A stretch of 58,696 nt of DNA, from positions 1-58,696 of the forward strand of contig DASXNV010000068.1 of the NCBI GenBank assembly GCA_036494815.1, read 5' to 3'. The stretch's first letter is position 1. Every line of letters starts with the position of its first letter. Shown here piece after piece: positions 41,654-50,648 of the stretch. The position numbers and the translations under genes were made by a program. The notes below the pieces were generated by a model. The model had not been told where the DNA came from. It saw only the letters and a list, made by a program, of their open reading frames with translations, and made no database searches. The DNA is from Poindextera sp036494815 (GTDB lineage: Bacteria; Pseudomonadota; Alphaproteobacteria; Caulobacterales; Caulobacteraceae).

Positions 41654-41886
41654 TCGTCGTCGCCCAGGGCGCGGGCCTCCTCGGCCAGCATCACCGGCAC
41701 CCCGTCGCGCACCGGATAGGCCAGGCGCGCCTTGCGGCTGACCAGTTCGCCCTTGTCCCGGTCGTAGGTCAGGGGTGCGCGGGTCAGGGGACAGACCAGC
41801 ACCTCCAACAGGCGCGGATCGACCTCGTGGGTCAGGCTGGCGAAGGACGCGGCGTCTTCGCTGAACGGGGTGGCGGGTTCGGTCAT
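41650..41886 (-). CDS. Trm112-like protein, single-Cys type
   Basis: From the Met at 41886 (MTEPATPFSEDAASFASLTH) the protein has 78 residues; AGGA lies five bases upstream. VDPRLLEVLVCPLTRAPLTY and LAYPVRDGVPVML match the YcaR/Trm112 family. The zinc ribbon has lost its second Cys (CPLT in place of CPxC), as in other alphaproteobacterial members. Trm112 proteins activate methyltransferases in eukaryotes; in bacteria the partner is unclear. The extended frame to 41943 overlaps the LON gene by about 50 bases and is less likely. Confidence 0.82.
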   Translation of the reverse strand: MTEPATPFSEDAASFASLTHEVDPRLLEVLVCPLTRAPLTYDRDKGELVSRKARLAYPVRDGVPVMLAEEARALGDDE

Positions 41887-41893
41887 CGGCGTC

Positions 41894-42556
41894 CTATTGG
41901 ATCCAGTGCGGATCGTCGTCGCCGGAGCGGTCGGCCGCGTCAATCTCCATCAGCGCGATCAGGGTCTCGCGGCGCTCGGAAAAGCTGATGGCCTCCAGCA
42001 GGGCCTGGCGTTCGGCCGCTTCGAAAGGCAGGGCCATGGCCAGGCTGTTGACCAGGGCCTCGCCGGGGGCGGATTTGGCGGTATCCCAGTCGACCTCCAG
42101 CCCGTGGCGCTCCAAAAACGCCTTCAGCGCGCGCAAAAAGCGCAGGCGGTCAAAGCCATCATCGTCGCCCAGGGGATTGAGGTCGGATTCGAACGGGCCG
42201 AAATTGGCGCGCACCTGCCTGTAGGGCAGGCGATTGGACAGTTCTTCGCCCACGCCAAAACGGCACAGGCCGCTCAAGGTGATCAGATAGCGGCCATCGG
42301 AGGTCTCGGCGAAGCTGGTGATGCGGCCCAGGCAGCCGACTGCGGCCAGGCTGGGCCGCTCGGCCTCGCCGCCTAGTTGCTGGATCATGCCGATCATGCG
42401 CTCGGAGGCCATGGCGTCGTCGACCATGTTCAGATAGCGCGGCTCGAAGATGTTCAGCGGCAGCTGGGCGTGGGGCAGGAGCAGCACCCCGCTCAGCGGA
42501 AACACCGGGATCACCTGGGGCAGATCGCCCGCCTTGATGAAGGGTCCGGCCGCCAC
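41894..42556 (-). CDS. LON substrate-binding domain protein
   Basis: The protein has 220 residues with a GTG start preceded by AAAGG seven bases away. IPVFPLSGVLLLPHAQLPLN and FEPRYLNMVDDAM are the LON N-terminal domain signature, and GCLGRITSF continues it; no protease domain is present. Stand-alone LON-N proteins are thought to bind unfolded substrates or regulate proteolysis, but no function is settled. It lies between the CnoX-like gene and the Trm112-like gene, with gaps of 10 and 7 bases, so it is part of the same protein-quality unit. Confidence 0.9.
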   Translation of the reverse strand: MAAGPFIKAGDLPQVIPVFPLSGVLLLPHAQLPLNIFEPRYLNMVDDAMASERMIGMIQQLGGEAERPSLAAVGCLGRITSFAETSDGRYLITLSGLCRFGVGEELSNRLPYRQVRANFGPFESDLNPLGDDDGFDRLRFLRALKAFLERHGLEVDWDTAKSAPGEALVNSLAMALPFEAAERQALLEAISFSERRETLIALMEIDAADRSGDDDPHWIQ

Positions 42557-42566
42557 GCCCGCGCCT

Positions 42567-43460
42567 TTACGAGAACAGGATCGACGACAGCCGCCGCCGT
42601 CCCCGGCGCACGACCTCGGAGGTGGGGCCAGCGGCCTCGAAAATAGTCAGGAGCTGCTTGCGCGCCGCCTCGTCGTTCCAGGTGCGATCCTTGGCGATAA
42701 TGGTCAAAAGATGATCTGCGGCGGCCTGCATGTCGCCGCGGCCGCCCAGGGCCTTGGCCAGTTCGAACCGCGCCTCATGGTCGTCTTCGTCAGCGGCCAG
42801 CCGCTTTTCGAACGGCCCGACCTCGGCGGAGGCCTCGGCGGCCAGGGCCAGGGCGGCGCGCACGCTGTCCAGCTCGGTGTCCTTGGTCCCGGCGGGCGCC
42901 ATGTCCACCACTTCCTGGGCGCGCACGGTGTCGCCGCCGGTCAGGTAGCAGCGGGCGAGGCCGGCGATGGCCTTGATGTTTTCGGGGTCGAGATGAAGCG
43001 CTTCGGCATAGGCCTGGGCCGCGCCGCCGGTGTCACCCAGATCCAGCGACTCCTTGGCCAGGGCCAGGAGCTGGTCCAGGTCCGAGGGCGCCGCCGGGCC
43101 GGTGAGGCGTTCGATGAAGGCCTTGATCTGGCTGTCGGGCACTGCGCCCTGGAAGCCATCCACGGGCCGGCCGTCCACAAATGCGTAGACCGTAGGGATC
43201 GACTGCACGCGCAGCTGGCCAGCGAAGCCCGGATTCTTGTCCACATCGATCTTGACCAGCTTGACCGCGCCGTTGGCGGCGTTCACCGCCTTTTCCAGGG
43301 CGGGGGTCAATTGCCGGCAGGGGCCGCACCAGGTGGCCCAGAAGTCGACGATCACCGGCTGGACCTTGGAGGCCTCCAGCACATCGGCCACAAAGCTGGC
43401 GTCCGAGCCTTCCTTGATCAGGTTCGATTGGGCGGGCGCGGAGGTCTTTTCTCCGAGCAT
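42567..43460 (-). CDS. cnoX: CnoX-like thioredoxin with TPR domain
   Basis: The protein has 297 residues: a thioredoxin fold with WATWCGPCRQ (Cys45, Cys48), the cis-Pro in SIPTVYAFVDG, then about 170 residues of helical TPR-like repeats (GDTGGAAQAYAEALHLDPEN). This matches CnoX/YbbN, a chaperedoxin that shields proteins from oxidation and passes them to GroEL. Unlike E. coli CnoX (SQHC site), the active site is a redox-capable CGPC, as described for the Caulobacter protein. It heads the LON-Trm112-DUF971 unit. Confidence 0.9.
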   Translation of the reverse strand: MLGEKTSAPAQSNLIKEGSDASFVADVLEASKVQPVIVDFWATWCGPCRQLTPALEKAVNAANGAVKLVKIDVDKNPGFAGQLRVQSIPTVYAFVDGRPVDGFQGAVPDSQIKAFIERLTGPAAPSDLDQLLALAKESLDLGDTGGAAQAYAEALHLDPENIKAIAGLARCYLTGGDTVRAQEVVDMAPAGTKDTELDSVRAALALAAEASAEVGPFEKRLAADEDDHEARFELAKALGGRGDMQAAADHLLTIIAKDRTWNDEAARKQLLTIFEAAGPTSEVVRRGRRRLSSILFS

Positions 43461-43581
43461 GGGCGTTCTCCGACAGTCGGGATTTCACAAGCGGCCCTAA
43501 GATGGTCCGGCTGGCCTGTTGCTGCAACGCGTGAGGTGAGAATTCGAGGTCGCGGCGTTAGCGAATGCGGTGGATTTCGCC

Positions 43582-44103
43582 TCAGGCCTCGACGAGGGCC
43601 GCCGGCTCAGCCGCAAAATCCACCACCAGGGGCTCGACCCCCAGCGCCTGGAGGAACGCTAGAAAGCCAGCCTTGGACACCGCGGTGGTGGCGGTATTGA
43701 GCAGGGGGTGGAAGTTCAGCGGCTCGCGCGCCAACAGGGCCGCATCGACCACCAGGGTCGCGCGATGCTCCACATCGTTGACCAGGCCGAATGGCGTCAC
43801 CGACCCAGGTCGCACGCCCAGAACCTCCAGCATCAGGTCAGCGGAGCCGAAGGACAATCGCGCCGCGCCGATGGTCTTGTGGATGGTCTTCAGATCGACC
43901 GCGGTATCGTCCAGGGCGGTGATCAGCCAGATGCGGCCCTTGGCGTCCTTCAGGAACAGGTTCTTGGTGTGGCCGCCGGGCAGGCGGGCCTTCATCTCCG
44001 GCCCGTCCTCGACGGTGAACACAGCTTCGTGCTCCAGGGTCGAATGGGCGATCGCGTGGCGGTCGAGAAAGGCGAACAGGTCGGCAGGGGTGATCTCGGG
44101 CAT
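43582..44103 (-). CDS. Prolyl-tRNA deacylase-type editing protein (YbaK/ProXp family)
   Basis: The protein has 173 residues: PADLFAFLDRHAIAHSTLEH, VEDGPEMKARLPGGHTKNLF with Lys47, LKDAKGRIWLITALDD and a C-terminal strand region. It belongs to the INS/YbaK/ProX family that removes wrongly attached amino acids, chiefly Ala, from tRNA-Pro or related tRNAs. The stand-alone form with GGHTKNLFLKD is the ProXp-ala/PrdX type. It acts in trans in the cytosol, and no proline-tRNA ligase gene is nearby. It lies about 120 bases upstream of the cnoX start on the same strand and may have its own promoter. Confidence 0.87.
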   Translation of the reverse strand: MPEITPADLFAFLDRHAIAHSTLEHEAVFTVEDGPEMKARLPGGHTKNLFLKDAKGRIWLITALDDTAVDLKTIHKTIGAARLSFGSADLMLEVLGVRPGSVTPFGLVNDVEHRATLVVDAALLAREPLNFHPLLNTATTAVSKAGFLAFLQALGVEPLVVDFAAEPAALVEA

Positions 44104-44216
44104 GGCCGCTTCCTATCCGCTTCGCCGCGCGAGGTGAAGTCCAGCCCGCACTGGACGGAACAAGTCCGCTCCAGCTAGGAACGGGGCCTGGCTAGACGCC
44201 GTCAGGATGCACGCCG

Positions 44217-44960
44217 ATGAAGCTCGAATGTTTCGCCACCACCCAGCGCCCGCCGGATATCGTGCCCGGCCGGCCCCAGCGGGCCTGGATGGAGGCCTTT
44301 GATGAGCGCCATCCCTATCGCTGCCTGCCCCTGACCATGGCCAACACCACCGGCTGGGAGATCCTGTGCCCGGTGGGATTCACCGCCGAGTGGAACGGCG
44401 GGCCGCACCAGGACGACATCACCCTGACCCCGGACCACCCGCACCCGGATTTTCATGACTTCGCCAAGTCGCATTTCTCCGGCGGGGTGATCACCTTCCA
44501 CACCGGTTACCTGTTCCGCACCTCCGAGAACTGGTCCATGTGGTGCATGGGGCCGCCCAACCACATCAAGGACGGCATCCAGCCCCTGATCGGCCTGATC
44601 GAGACCGACTGGTTGCCCTTCCCCTTCACCATGAACTGGCATTTCACCCGACCCGGCGTGGTGCGCTTCGCTCGCGGCGAGCCCTTCTGTTTCATCACCC
44701 TGGCCCAGGACAAGCCGATCGAGACCTTCGACGTGGTCCAGCGACCCCTGGAGTCCGACCCCGACCTGCGCGCCCAGTACGAAGCCTGGGGGACACGCCG
44801 CAGCGAGTTCAACAAGCGGCTGGCGAAGGGCGATCCAGAGACCATCAAGGAGGCCTGGCAGCGCTTCTACTTCCGCGGCGAACTGCCGAACGACACCGGC
44901 CCGGCGCCCAAGGCCCATGTCAACAAGCGCCGCCTCAAGGCCCCGCGCTTCAGCCGGTAG
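44217..44960 (+). CDS. DUF6065 family protein of unknown function
   Basis: The protein has 247 residues. It is aromatic-rich and cytosolic by sequence (MKLECFATTQRPPDIVPGRP), with MANTTGWEILCPVGFTAEWN, HFSGGVITFHTGYLFRTSEN and TDWLPFPFTMNWHFTRPGVV, motifs I connect with DUF6065. Many conserved Trp, His and Asp residues suggest an enzyme pocket, perhaps metal-binding, but no known catalytic signature can be assigned. It is a single-gene unit followed by a tRNA gene. Its C terminus is basic (NKRRLKAPRFSR). Confidence 0.75.
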   Translation: MKLECFATTQRPPDIVPGRPQRAWMEAFDERHPYRCLPLTMANTTGWEILCPVGFTAEWNGGPHQDDITLTPDHPHPDFHDFAKSHFSGGVITFHTGYLFRTSENWSMWCMGPPNHIKDGIQPLIGLIETDWLPFPFTMNWHFTRPGVVRFARGEPFCFITLAQDKPIETFDVVQRPLESDPDLRAQYEAWGTRRSEFNKRLAKGDPETIKEAWQRFYFRGELPNDTGPAPKAHVNKRRLKAPRFSR

Positions 44961-45089
44961 GGAGAGCGGTGCGACCGGAACTCAACCCGCTCCATGGCGA
45001 GCTCGAAACCATCAAAACCCCGCTTGCCAAGCGCGCGGCCCTCTGCCATAAGCCCCGCTCCTCGCAGGGGTCTTCGGATCATAAGGAGC

Positions 45090-45164
45090 GCGGGCGTAGC
45101 TCAGGGGTAGAGCACAACCTTGCCAAGGTTGGGGTCGGGCGTTCGAATCGCCTCGCCCGCTCCA
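45090..45164 (+). tRNA. tRNA-Gly (anticodon GCC)
   Basis: A complete cloverleaf is visible: acceptor GCGGGCG with CGCCCGC, D arm GCTC/GAGC, anticodon stem CAACC/GGTTG around TTGCCAA (anticodon GCC at 45122-45124), T arm GGGCG-TTCGAAT-CGCCT, discriminator T and an encoded CCA. It is 75 bases long. It is transcribed separately from the DUF6065 gene and followed by a strong terminator. Confidence 0.97.
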
Positions 45165-45190
45165 GTTTTCTCTAGAAAATTGAAGCGATT

Positions 45191-45216
45191 AAAGCGGTCC
45201 TTCGGGGCCGCTTTTT
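45191..45216 (+). terminator. Terminator of the tRNA-Gly gene
   Basis: AAGCGGTCC and GGGCCGCTT form a nine-base stem closed by the extra-stable UUCG loop, with one G-U pair, followed by a run of T bases. It begins 27 bases after the tRNA. Confidence 0.85.
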
Positions 45217-45427
45217 GCTTCCTGGGGCCTGGCTTGGACCTCGCGGAAACAGCCTGGGAGCACGAGGAAGCGCCGGCCGCGCCAGCAACGGTGACCTTGT
45301 CTGTTTGACGCTGATAGTCTCTTTGGGGCCCGCGATCCGCCGCCCCGGGGGTCAATCCGCCGGGCCACCAATCGCCAGGCCCTGTACAGCCAACCCTCTT
45401 CACCGACCCAAATTTCCGCGAGCGACC

Positions 45428-46669
45428 ATGTCCAGCCTGACCAAAGACGATTGCGAGACGCTCGACCGCAGCGATCCGCTCGCGGCGTTTCGCGACGAAT
45501 TCGTCCTGCCCGACGGCATGACCTATCTGGACGGCCATTCGCTGGGTCCGATGCCCAAGGCGGCGCTCGAGCGCCTCAACCAGGCGGCCTCGACCGAGTG
45601 GGCGCGCGGTCTGATCGGCAGCTGGAACATCGCCGGCTGGTTCCAACAGCCCTACCGGCTGGGGGCCAAGATCGCGCCCCTGATCGGCGTCGCCGAGGAC
45701 GAGGTGGTGGTGACCGACACCGTTGTCGCCAATCTGTTCAAGGTGGCGGCCTCGGCCCTGGCCCTGCGGCCGGGCCGCAAGGTCATCGTCATGGAAGGCA
45801 GCAACTTTCCCACCGACAACTACATCGTCCAGGGCCTGATCGGGCTTCTCGACCGCGGCTACGAGATCCGGTTCGCCGAAAAGGCCGAGCTGATGGACGC
45901 CCTGGACGAGACGGTGGCCGTCGCCATCCTCATCCACGTCCATTACAAGACCAGCCACGTCCTCGACATGGCCGCGATCACCCAGCGGGCGCACGAGGTC
46001 GGCGCCCTGATGGTCTGGGACCTGTGCCACAGCGTCGGCGCCGTGCCGGTGGACCTGAACGCGGTGGGCGCGGACTATGCGGTCGGCTGCACCTATAAAT
46101 ATCTGAACGGGGGCCCGGGCAGCCCGGCCTTTGTGTTCGCCGCCCGCCGGCATCACGGCGGCGCGATCCAGCCGCTGACCGGCTGGTGGGGACATGAGGC
46201 GCCGTTCGCCTTCGACCGGGACTATCGCCCGGCCGGGAACATCAACCAGATGCTGACCAGCACCCAGCCGATCCTCAGCCTTGCGGCCATGGAGGCCGGT
46301 CTCGATCTGGCCGGGCGCGCCGACCGGGTGCTGGCGCGGGACAAGGCGCGAGCGCTGGGCGACCTGCTGATCCGGCTAATGGACGAGCGCTGCGGTGAGT
46401 TCGACTTCAAGCTGATCAGCCCTCGCACCTCCGATCAGCGCGGGCAGCACGTGGCCTTCGACCATCCGCAGGGCTATCCGATCGTGAGGGCCTTGGCCCA
46501 GCGCGGGGTGATCACCGATTTCCGCGCCCCAGAGACGATCCGCTTCGGCCTGGCCCCGCTCTATATCCGCTTCGCCGACGTCTGGAACGCTGTAGCGGAT
46601 CTGGTCGACATCATGCAGACGCGCGCCTGGGACCATCCAGACCTGGCCCGGCGAGAAGCCGTGACCTGA
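45428..46669 (+). CDS. kynU: Kynureninase
   Basis: From MSSLTKDDCETLDRSDPLAA the protein has 413 residues; the longer open frame includes the tRNA terminator and is not coding. It is a PLP aminotransferase-fold enzyme with the Schiff-base Lys224 in CTYKYLNGGPGSPAFV. YLDGHSLGPMP at the start, WDLCHSVGAVPVDL and QPLTGWWGHEAPF are kynureninase signatures. It cleaves kynurenine to anthranilate and alanine in tryptophan breakdown. Other kyn genes are not in the window, so it is separated from any such operon. Confidence 0.93.
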   Translation: MSSLTKDDCETLDRSDPLAAFRDEFVLPDGMTYLDGHSLGPMPKAALERLNQAASTEWARGLIGSWNIAGWFQQPYRLGAKIAPLIGVAEDEVVVTDTVVANLFKVAASALALRPGRKVIVMEGSNFPTDNYIVQGLIGLLDRGYEIRFAEKAELMDALDETVAVAILIHVHYKTSHVLDMAAITQRAHEVGALMVWDLCHSVGAVPVDLNAVGADYAVGCTYKYLNGGPGSPAFVFAARRHHGGAIQPLTGWWGHEAPFAFDRDYRPAGNINQMLTSTQPILSLAAMEAGLDLAGRADRVLARDKARALGDLLIRLMDERCGEFDFKLISPRTSDQRGQHVAFDHPQGYPIVRALAQRGVITDFRAPETIRFGLAPLYIRFADVWNAVADLVDIMQTRAWDHPDLARREAVT

Positions 46670-46815
46670 CGTCCGACCCCCCCTTCCGCCAGGCGATCCA
46701 GCCGGACGCTCGTGAGGTTGAGCACACAGCTTCGCCGAAACCTCATCCTATCAACACGATTAACCGAAACCACAGGGTTTTACCTGAAGTTCCCTTTTGT
46801 CGCAGGGGACGATCC

Positions 46816-49725
46816 ATGACGGCCACAAGCAAGTTTGCGCCCCCACAAGGCTTTCCGGCGCCCTGGGCCGTCGCCGGCGCGACCGCGCGCCTGCTGGCTT
46901 TTGGCGTGCTGATGGTGGCGGTTTGCTGGGTGTCAATCGTGGCGCCCCGGATGATCGGTCGGGGCGAGGGAGTCTGGCTCGCCAATGCGGTGACGCTCAC
47001 GTTCCTGCTGACCCTCCCGCCCCGCCGCTGGGCGGCCTGGCTGGCCACCGCCGGTATCGCCAACGTCCTGGCCGGCGTTATCAGCGGCGAACATCTGGGC
47101 ATCTCCGCCCTCATGTCGGGCTGCAATCTGATCGAGATCGCCGGCTCCGCCATAACCTTGCGCTTGATGGCGCCTGAAGGCCTGGACCTGTCGCGGACCG
47201 ACCACCTTTTGCGCTTCACCCTGGTGGCGGGTGTGGCGGCGCCGTTGGTTTCGGCGTCCCTGGCCGCCTGGGCGCTGGGTGGGCTTCGCGGTGACGACGC
47301 CTGGTTCACCTTCGGTTCATGGGTTGGCGCCGACGGCCTGGGCGCGGTCATTCTGACGCCCCTGCTCCTCACGCTGCGCAATCAGCCTCAGCGTCTGGCC
47401 GCCACCCCGCTGACGCGGCGTGGATGGCTGGCGCTTGGCGCCCTGGCGGTGACCACGGCCCTGGTGTTCAGCGTGCGCCAACCGCTGGCCTTCCTGATCC
47501 CGCCGGTGCTGCTGCTGGTGGTGTTTCAGCTGGAGACCCTAGGCGCCGCCTGGGGCGTGCTGATCATCCTGGGAATCGCTGTGCTGCTCACGGCCCTGGG
47601 CCTTGGCCCGGTCGCGGATCCGCATCGCAGCCTGGCCGACTCCGTGATCGCGGCCCAGCTGTTCCTCGCCGCCATCACGCTCACCAGCCTGCCCACGGCC
47701 GCCGTTCTGGCCCAGCGCCGCCGACTTCAGGCCGAGGTGATCACCAACGCGGCCCAGACCGCCGAGCTCTACCGGCGCGCCAAGCTGGCCGAAGAAGTGG
47801 CCGGTGTCGGCTACTGGCGGCTGGACGCCGCGACCAGGACGCTGGCCTGGTCGGAAACCCTGGCTACGGCCTTCGGCATGGACCCGGCCGAGACGCCGAC
47901 CCTGGCCCAGGTGAGCGAGCGCCTGCATCCCGAAGACCGCGTTGGCGTCGAGGACATGGTTGCCGCGGCGGCGGAGTCCGATGAACCCGTCAGTCATCAG
48001 TTCAAACTGGTGCGGCCGGACGGCGAGGTTCGCCATCTGCTGGCCAAGACCTCGGCGGAGCGCGGCGCCAAGGACAAGCTGATCGCCGTGTTCGGCGCCA
48101 CGATCGACATCACCGACCTGAAAAAGGCCGAGGCCGAGGTCGCCAGTAGCGAGGCGCGCTATCGGCTGGTCACCGAGGCGTCCCGCGACATCGTGCTCAA
48201 GCAAGACCCGAACGGCGTAATCGTGTTCGCCTCGCAAGGCGCCCGGCTATTTGGCTACGAGCCGGCGGATCTGGTCGGGCGATGCGGTTTCGCCCTGATC
48301 CATCCGGACGACCGCGACGCCGCCATCGCCTCGATGACGGCCTTGTTCACCGATTCCGAGGCCTCGCGCGCCAGGAACCTCACCGAGTTTCGGGTCCGTC
48401 TCGCCGATGGCAGTTATATCTGGGTCGAGGGTAATCCTTCGGTGATCCGCGGCGAGAACGGCGAGGCGGTAGCCTATACCAATTGCCTGCGCGACATCAC
48501 CAGACGCAAGGCCATGGAGGCGGAGCTGCGCGCGGCCAGCGAGACCGCCGAGGCGGCGGCGGCGGTCAAGGGCGACTTCCTGGCCAATATGAGCCACGAA
48601 CTGCGCACGCCCCTGACCAGCGTGCTCGGCTTCACCCGCCTGGCCCTGGACCAGCCGGATCTGAGCGAGGTTAGCCGCGGCTACATCCTCAAGGCGTCCA
48701 ACGCCGGCGGGGCGCTGCTGTCGACCGTCAACGACATTCTCGATTTTTCCAAGCTGGAATCGGGCCAGCTGCAGATACGCCTGGAGCCCGCCGACCCGGC
48801 CGCGGTCTGTGTCGAGACCCTGGAGCTGTTCAGCGAAACCGCAGCCATCAAGGGCGTGTCCCTGCGCTTCGAGGCCAGCCAGCTGCCGGATCGACTGGCG
48901 CTGGATCCCAATCGGTTGCGCCAACTGCTGCTGAACCTGATCGGCAATGCGGTGAAGTTCAGCGACGAAGGCGAGGTCCTGCTGTCCGTCGACTGGCGCG
49001 CCGAAAGCCAGCGCCTGCAAGTTTCGGTGAGGGACCAGGGTCCGGGTATCGCGCCCGAGCAACAGTCGCTGCTGTTCCGCCGATTTTCGCAGGTCGACGG
49101 ATCCAGTACGCGCCGTCATGGCGGCACGGGCCTGGGTCTCGCCATCTGCCTGGGGCTGGTGGAAGCCATGGGCGGCGAGATCGGGGTGGAGAGCCGGCCA
49201 GGCCATGGCGCGCGCTTCTTTTTCGAGATCCCGGCGGCGCCCGCCACAGCGGTGACGGCCGAAGAGGCGGCCGAAATCAGCCTGTTCCCACCGGGCACCC
49301 GTGTGCTGGTGGCCGACGATCATCCGGCCAACCGCGATCTCGTCCGCGCTGTGCTGGCCCCGTTTGGCGCCCAGATCACCGAGGCCTGTGACGGCGACGA
49401 TGCGGTCGCGGCGGCGGCCGGGGCGCCCTTCGACCTGATCCTGATGGACCTGCGCATGCCCGTGCTGGACGGCGAAGGGGCGATGAAGGCGATCCGTCAG
49501 GGCGGCGGGCCCAATTGTCGTGCGCCGATCCTCGCCTTTTCCGCCGGCGCCGACGCGCCCGGCGCGGCGGCTCGCCGGGACGCCGGGTTCAATGGCGATC
49601 TGGCCAAGCCGGTCCTGCCCATGGACCTGATCGCCGCGGTCTGCGCCCACGCCCTGGACACCAGCCTGGACACCAGCCTGGACACCAGGACGTCAGCACT
49701 GGGCGCCGGCGTCTCCTTTGGTTGA
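46816..49725 (+). CDS. Hybrid sensor histidine kinase with MASE1 domain
   Basis: The protein has 969 residues. A MASE1 membrane domain with about eight helices spans about 20-310 and contains GEGVWLANAVTLTFLLTLPP. Two PAS domains follow (about 325-440 and 445-570), then HisKA with His594 (NMSHELRTPLTSVLGF), a full ATPase domain (DQGPGIAPEQQSLLFRRFSQ and GTGLGLAICLGLVEAMGG), and a receiver with Asp878 (LILMDLRMPVLDG). Output must pass through a phosphotransfer protein, as no DNA-binding domain is fused. The C terminus carries a LDTSLDTSLDT repeat. It precedes the polysaccharide genes and could influence them, but no partner regulator is adjacent. Confidence 0.92.
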   Translation: MTATSKFAPPQGFPAPWAVAGATARLLAFGVLMVAVCWVSIVAPRMIGRGEGVWLANAVTLTFLLTLPPRRWAAWLATAGIANVLAGVISGEHLGISALMSGCNLIEIAGSAITLRLMAPEGLDLSRTDHLLRFTLVAGVAAPLVSASLAAWALGGLRGDDAWFTFGSWVGADGLGAVILTPLLLTLRNQPQRLAATPLTRRGWLALGALAVTTALVFSVRQPLAFLIPPVLLLVVFQLETLGAAWGVLIILGIAVLLTALGLGPVADPHRSLADSVIAAQLFLAAITLTSLPTAAVLAQRRRLQAEVITNAAQTAELYRRAKLAEEVAGVGYWRLDAATRTLAWSETLATAFGMDPAETPTLAQVSERLHPEDRVGVEDMVAAAAESDEPVSHQFKLVRPDGEVRHLLAKTSAERGAKDKLIAVFGATIDITDLKKAEAEVASSEARYRLVTEASRDIVLKQDPNGVIVFASQGARLFGYEPADLVGRCGFALIHPDDRDAAIASMTALFTDSEASRARNLTEFRVRLADGSYIWVEGNPSVIRGENGEAVAYTNCLRDITRRKAMEAELRAASETAEAAAAVKGDFLANMSHELRTPLTSVLGFTRLALDQPDLSEVSRGYILKASNAGGALLSTVNDILDFSKLESGQLQIRLEPADPAAVCVETLELFSETAAIKGVSLRFEASQLPDRLALDPNRLRQLLLNLIGNAVKFSDEGEVLLSVDWRAESQRLQVSVRDQGPGIAPEQQSLLFRRFSQVDGSSTRRHGGTGLGLAICLGLVEAMGGEIGVESRPGHGARFFFEIPAAPATAVTAEEAAEISLFPPGTRVLVADDHPANRDLVRAVLAPFGAQITEACDGDDAVAAAAGAPFDLILMDLRMPVLDGEGAMKAIRQGGGPNCRAPILAFSAGADAPGAAARRDAGFNGDLAKPVLPMDLIAAVCAHALDTSLDTSLDTRTSALGAGVSFG
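49655..49689 (+). repeat. Three-unit 12-base tandem repeat in the hybrid kinase gene
   Basis: CTGGACACCAGC is present three times in a row (the third ends in AGG), which encodes LDTS-LDTS-LDTR at the protein end. In-frame repeats of this sort can change copy number by slippage. The repeat lies after the receiver domain and should not affect its fold. Confidence 0.7.
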
Positions 49726-49753
49726 TCCCAAGGCGAAATGGGGCCGGGTTAAC

Positions 49754-49770
49754 CAACGTTAAGAACGTTG
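49754..49770. promoter_or_regulatory. Inverted repeat upstream of the transglutaminase-like gene
   Basis: CAACGTT-AAG-AACGTTG has seven-base perfect arms. Two TTAA words at 49749-49752 and 49759-49762 flank six bases in the same stretch, close to but not matching the CtrA spacing of seven. The site is 63 bases before the start of the lipoprotein gene. Confidence 0.4.
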
Positions 49771-49832
49771 ATTTACGCCGATCTAGGGTTGCGGCCCTAA
49801 CATGCTCGGCGTTGCACAACGGGTTTTTCGGC

Positions 49833-50492
49833 ATGCGCCTGGTGACTTTTTCGGCTCTGTTCGCGGCGCTCGCCCTGAGCGCCTGCGCTTCAGCGCCAGA
49901 CCGACCGACCGCGGGCGCGCAGGCTTTCTCGCAAGCCGTCGCCGAAGCCATGCCGATGGGGCCATCGGTGGCCCCGCCCAAGGGCTATGTGGCCATGTGC
50001 CGGGACCGCCCGCAGCTTTGCATCGAGGCGTCAGTGGCGTCGGCTGTGGCGCTGTCGTCGGATGACCAGCTTGAGCTGCTGCGCCGGGTCAATCTGCGGG
50101 TCAATTCGCGGGTGCGGCAAATGACCGACGTGCGCGCCTTCGGCGTCCAAGGCCTTTGGACCAGGGCCGGCGAGGGCGATTTTGGCGCCGCCGGGGACTG
50201 CAAGGCCATAGCGGTGGAAAAACGGGTCGAGCTGGAGGCCGCCGGCGTTCCGGCACGCGCGCTGTTCTACGCGATCGCCTATCGCAGCGATCTTGGCCTG
50301 CATGCGGTGCTGGTGGCCCACACCACGCGCGGCGACATGGTGCTCGACAGCCGCAGCCCGCGGATCGTTCCCTGGGGCGAGGCGCCCTATACCTGGGTGC
50401 AGCGACAATCCCAGGGCGAAGCCTTCGCCTGGGCCATGGTCGTGCGTTCCGCCGCCCCGCCGTCGCCGATCGTGCTCGCCCGCGCGGACTAG
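49833..50492 (+). CDS. Transglutaminase-like cysteine peptidase (BTLCP family), lipoprotein
   Basis: The protein has 219 residues. The first 18 form a lipoprotein leader (MRLVTFSALFAALALSAC; lipid-carrying Cys18). The BTLCP signature follows: paired Cys in YVAMCRDRPQLCIE, then the catalytic triad in GDCKAIAVEKR (Cys123), LGLHAVLVAHT (His157) and MVLDSRSP (Asp172). LapG, the best-known member, clips surface adhesins in the periplasm. The usual GDCxDYA is GDCKAIA here, so substrate specificity may differ. LapD and LapA partners are not seen, but an RTX-repeat protein lies at the far end of this region. Confidence 0.85.
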   Translation: MRLVTFSALFAALALSACASAPDRPTAGAQAFSQAVAEAMPMGPSVAPPKGYVAMCRDRPQLCIEASVASAVALSSDDQLELLRRVNLRVNSRVRQMTDVRAFGVQGLWTRAGEGDFGAAGDCKAIAVEKRVELEAAGVPARALFYAIAYRSDLGLHAVLVAHTTRGDMVLDSRSPRIVPWGEAPYTWVQRQSQGEAFAWAMVVRSAAPPSPIVLARAD

Positions 50493-50648
50493 ATCCGAAG
50501 CGGCCTCGGCCTGCCTGATCAATAGACAATTGAACACAAGCACTTCGACCTGCGCGAGGCTTGGCCCTATTCGCTCGACGGCAAGGGTCTGTTCACGTTA
50601 AATGGGTTAAGACGGGGCGACGATCTGTCACTGTAGGAGCTTCTACGA

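Noticed and set aside
50600..50625. TTAA words upstream of the OPX gene as a CtrA site
   Set aside because: The spacing between the two TTAA words is five bases, not seven.
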